Positions 63,930 through 64,000 of a DNA stretch of 64,000 nucleotides are shown here, in pieces. A program made the translations under genes and the position numbers. Each line of letters opens with the position of its first letter. Within the stretch, counting starts at the first letter, position 1. The notes under the pieces are model-generated. The model ran no database searches. It had not been told where the DNA came from and saw only the letters and a list, made by a program, of their open reading frames with translations. The stretch is from Verrucomicrobiota bacterium. Its GTDB lineage: Bacteria > Verrucomicrobiota > Verrucomicrobiia > Chthoniobacterales > Terrimicrobiaceae. Location of the stretch: the NCBI GenBank assembly GCA_018970255.1, contig JAGWWS010000001.1, positions 109,017 to 173,016 of the forward strand. The letters are read 5' to 3'.

Positions 63930-64000
63930 ATGACCTTCGCCAACTTCATCGATTTCTTCCTCCACGCCGAGCGGCACCTCGAGTGGTTCATCCAAAACTA
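63930..64000 (+). CDS. Start of a DedA-like membrane protein gene, cut by window end
   Basis: Only 23 codons are visible from ATG 63930: MTFANFIDFFLHAERHLEWF and a few more. The spacing of the opening amphipathic helix ending in FIQN(Y) resembles the N-terminus of DedA/SNARE-associated proteins (a LHLDKYL..YG type start). The evidence is thin because most of the gene is outside the window. It lies 50 bp after the vWA gene and may or may not share its transcript. Confidence 0.45.
   Translation, partial: MTFANFIDFFLHAERHLEWFIQN

Overview
This window is a GC-rich bacterial chromosome segment, most likely from a member of the Verrucomicrobiota. The evidence is an exosortase/PEP-CTERM protein-sorting system, very large secreted glycosidases ending in the Gly/Asn/Thr-rich and DxDxDG-type tails typical of that phylum, heptose (LPS core) synthesis genes that indicate a Gram-negative envelope, ExbB/ExbD genes, and short palindromic intergenic repeats. 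No rRNA, tRNA or CRISPR array was recognised. Assignment to the phylum is inference; no marker gene was compared computationally.

Layout. 1-4 kb: an rRNA methyltransferase (cut by the window start), a MEKHLA protein, RidA, a yeast-Fcy1-type cytosine deaminase, and heptose genes gmhB and hldA. 4-8.2 kb: two exported unknowns, phoH, a 7TM-HD phosphohydrolase and a small unknown. 8.3-16.4 kb: GTP-dependent PEP carboxykinase, a cyclic-nucleotide/FHA sensor, a PHP-glycosyltransferase fusion, a DUF2334 deacetylase-like protein and ftsH. 16.4-18.3 kb: a small accessory patch with two toxin-antitoxin-like modules; the first lies between two copies of the ftsH 3' end.

18.4-36.5 kb, minus strand: a sulfatase-modifying-factor-like protein, then a probable operon for extracellular alpha-glucan breakdown. 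It is transcribed from a 2569-residue protein with two GH13 catalytic domains, through two GH57-like enzymes, to an NlpC/P60-like PEP-CTERM protein. The three glycosidases share starch-binding-like and other accessory modules. 36.7-44.4 kb: a PEP-CTERM-associated sugar transferase, an exosortase fused to an EpsI-like domain, a TPR protein, and two PEP-CTERM proteins with pepsin-like DTG motifs. The sugar transferase and exosortase probably make the surface polysaccharide and process the PEP-CTERM proteins.

44.5-57 kb: a tightly packed kinase/small membrane protein/YceI/tgt operon; uracil-DNA glycosylase, acyltransferase and hydrolase; a Phd/PIN toxin-antitoxin pair with a clear operator palindrome; a split phosphotransacetylase; folP; a bifunctional nuclease; an Hsp70; and infA. 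57-64 kb: a TPR/ExbB/ExbD/ExbD/von Willebrand A cluster that looks like one envelope energy-transducing complex, and the start of a DedA-like gene. The window also holds several families of palindromic repeats and two striking AT-rich patches inside otherwise GC-rich genes.
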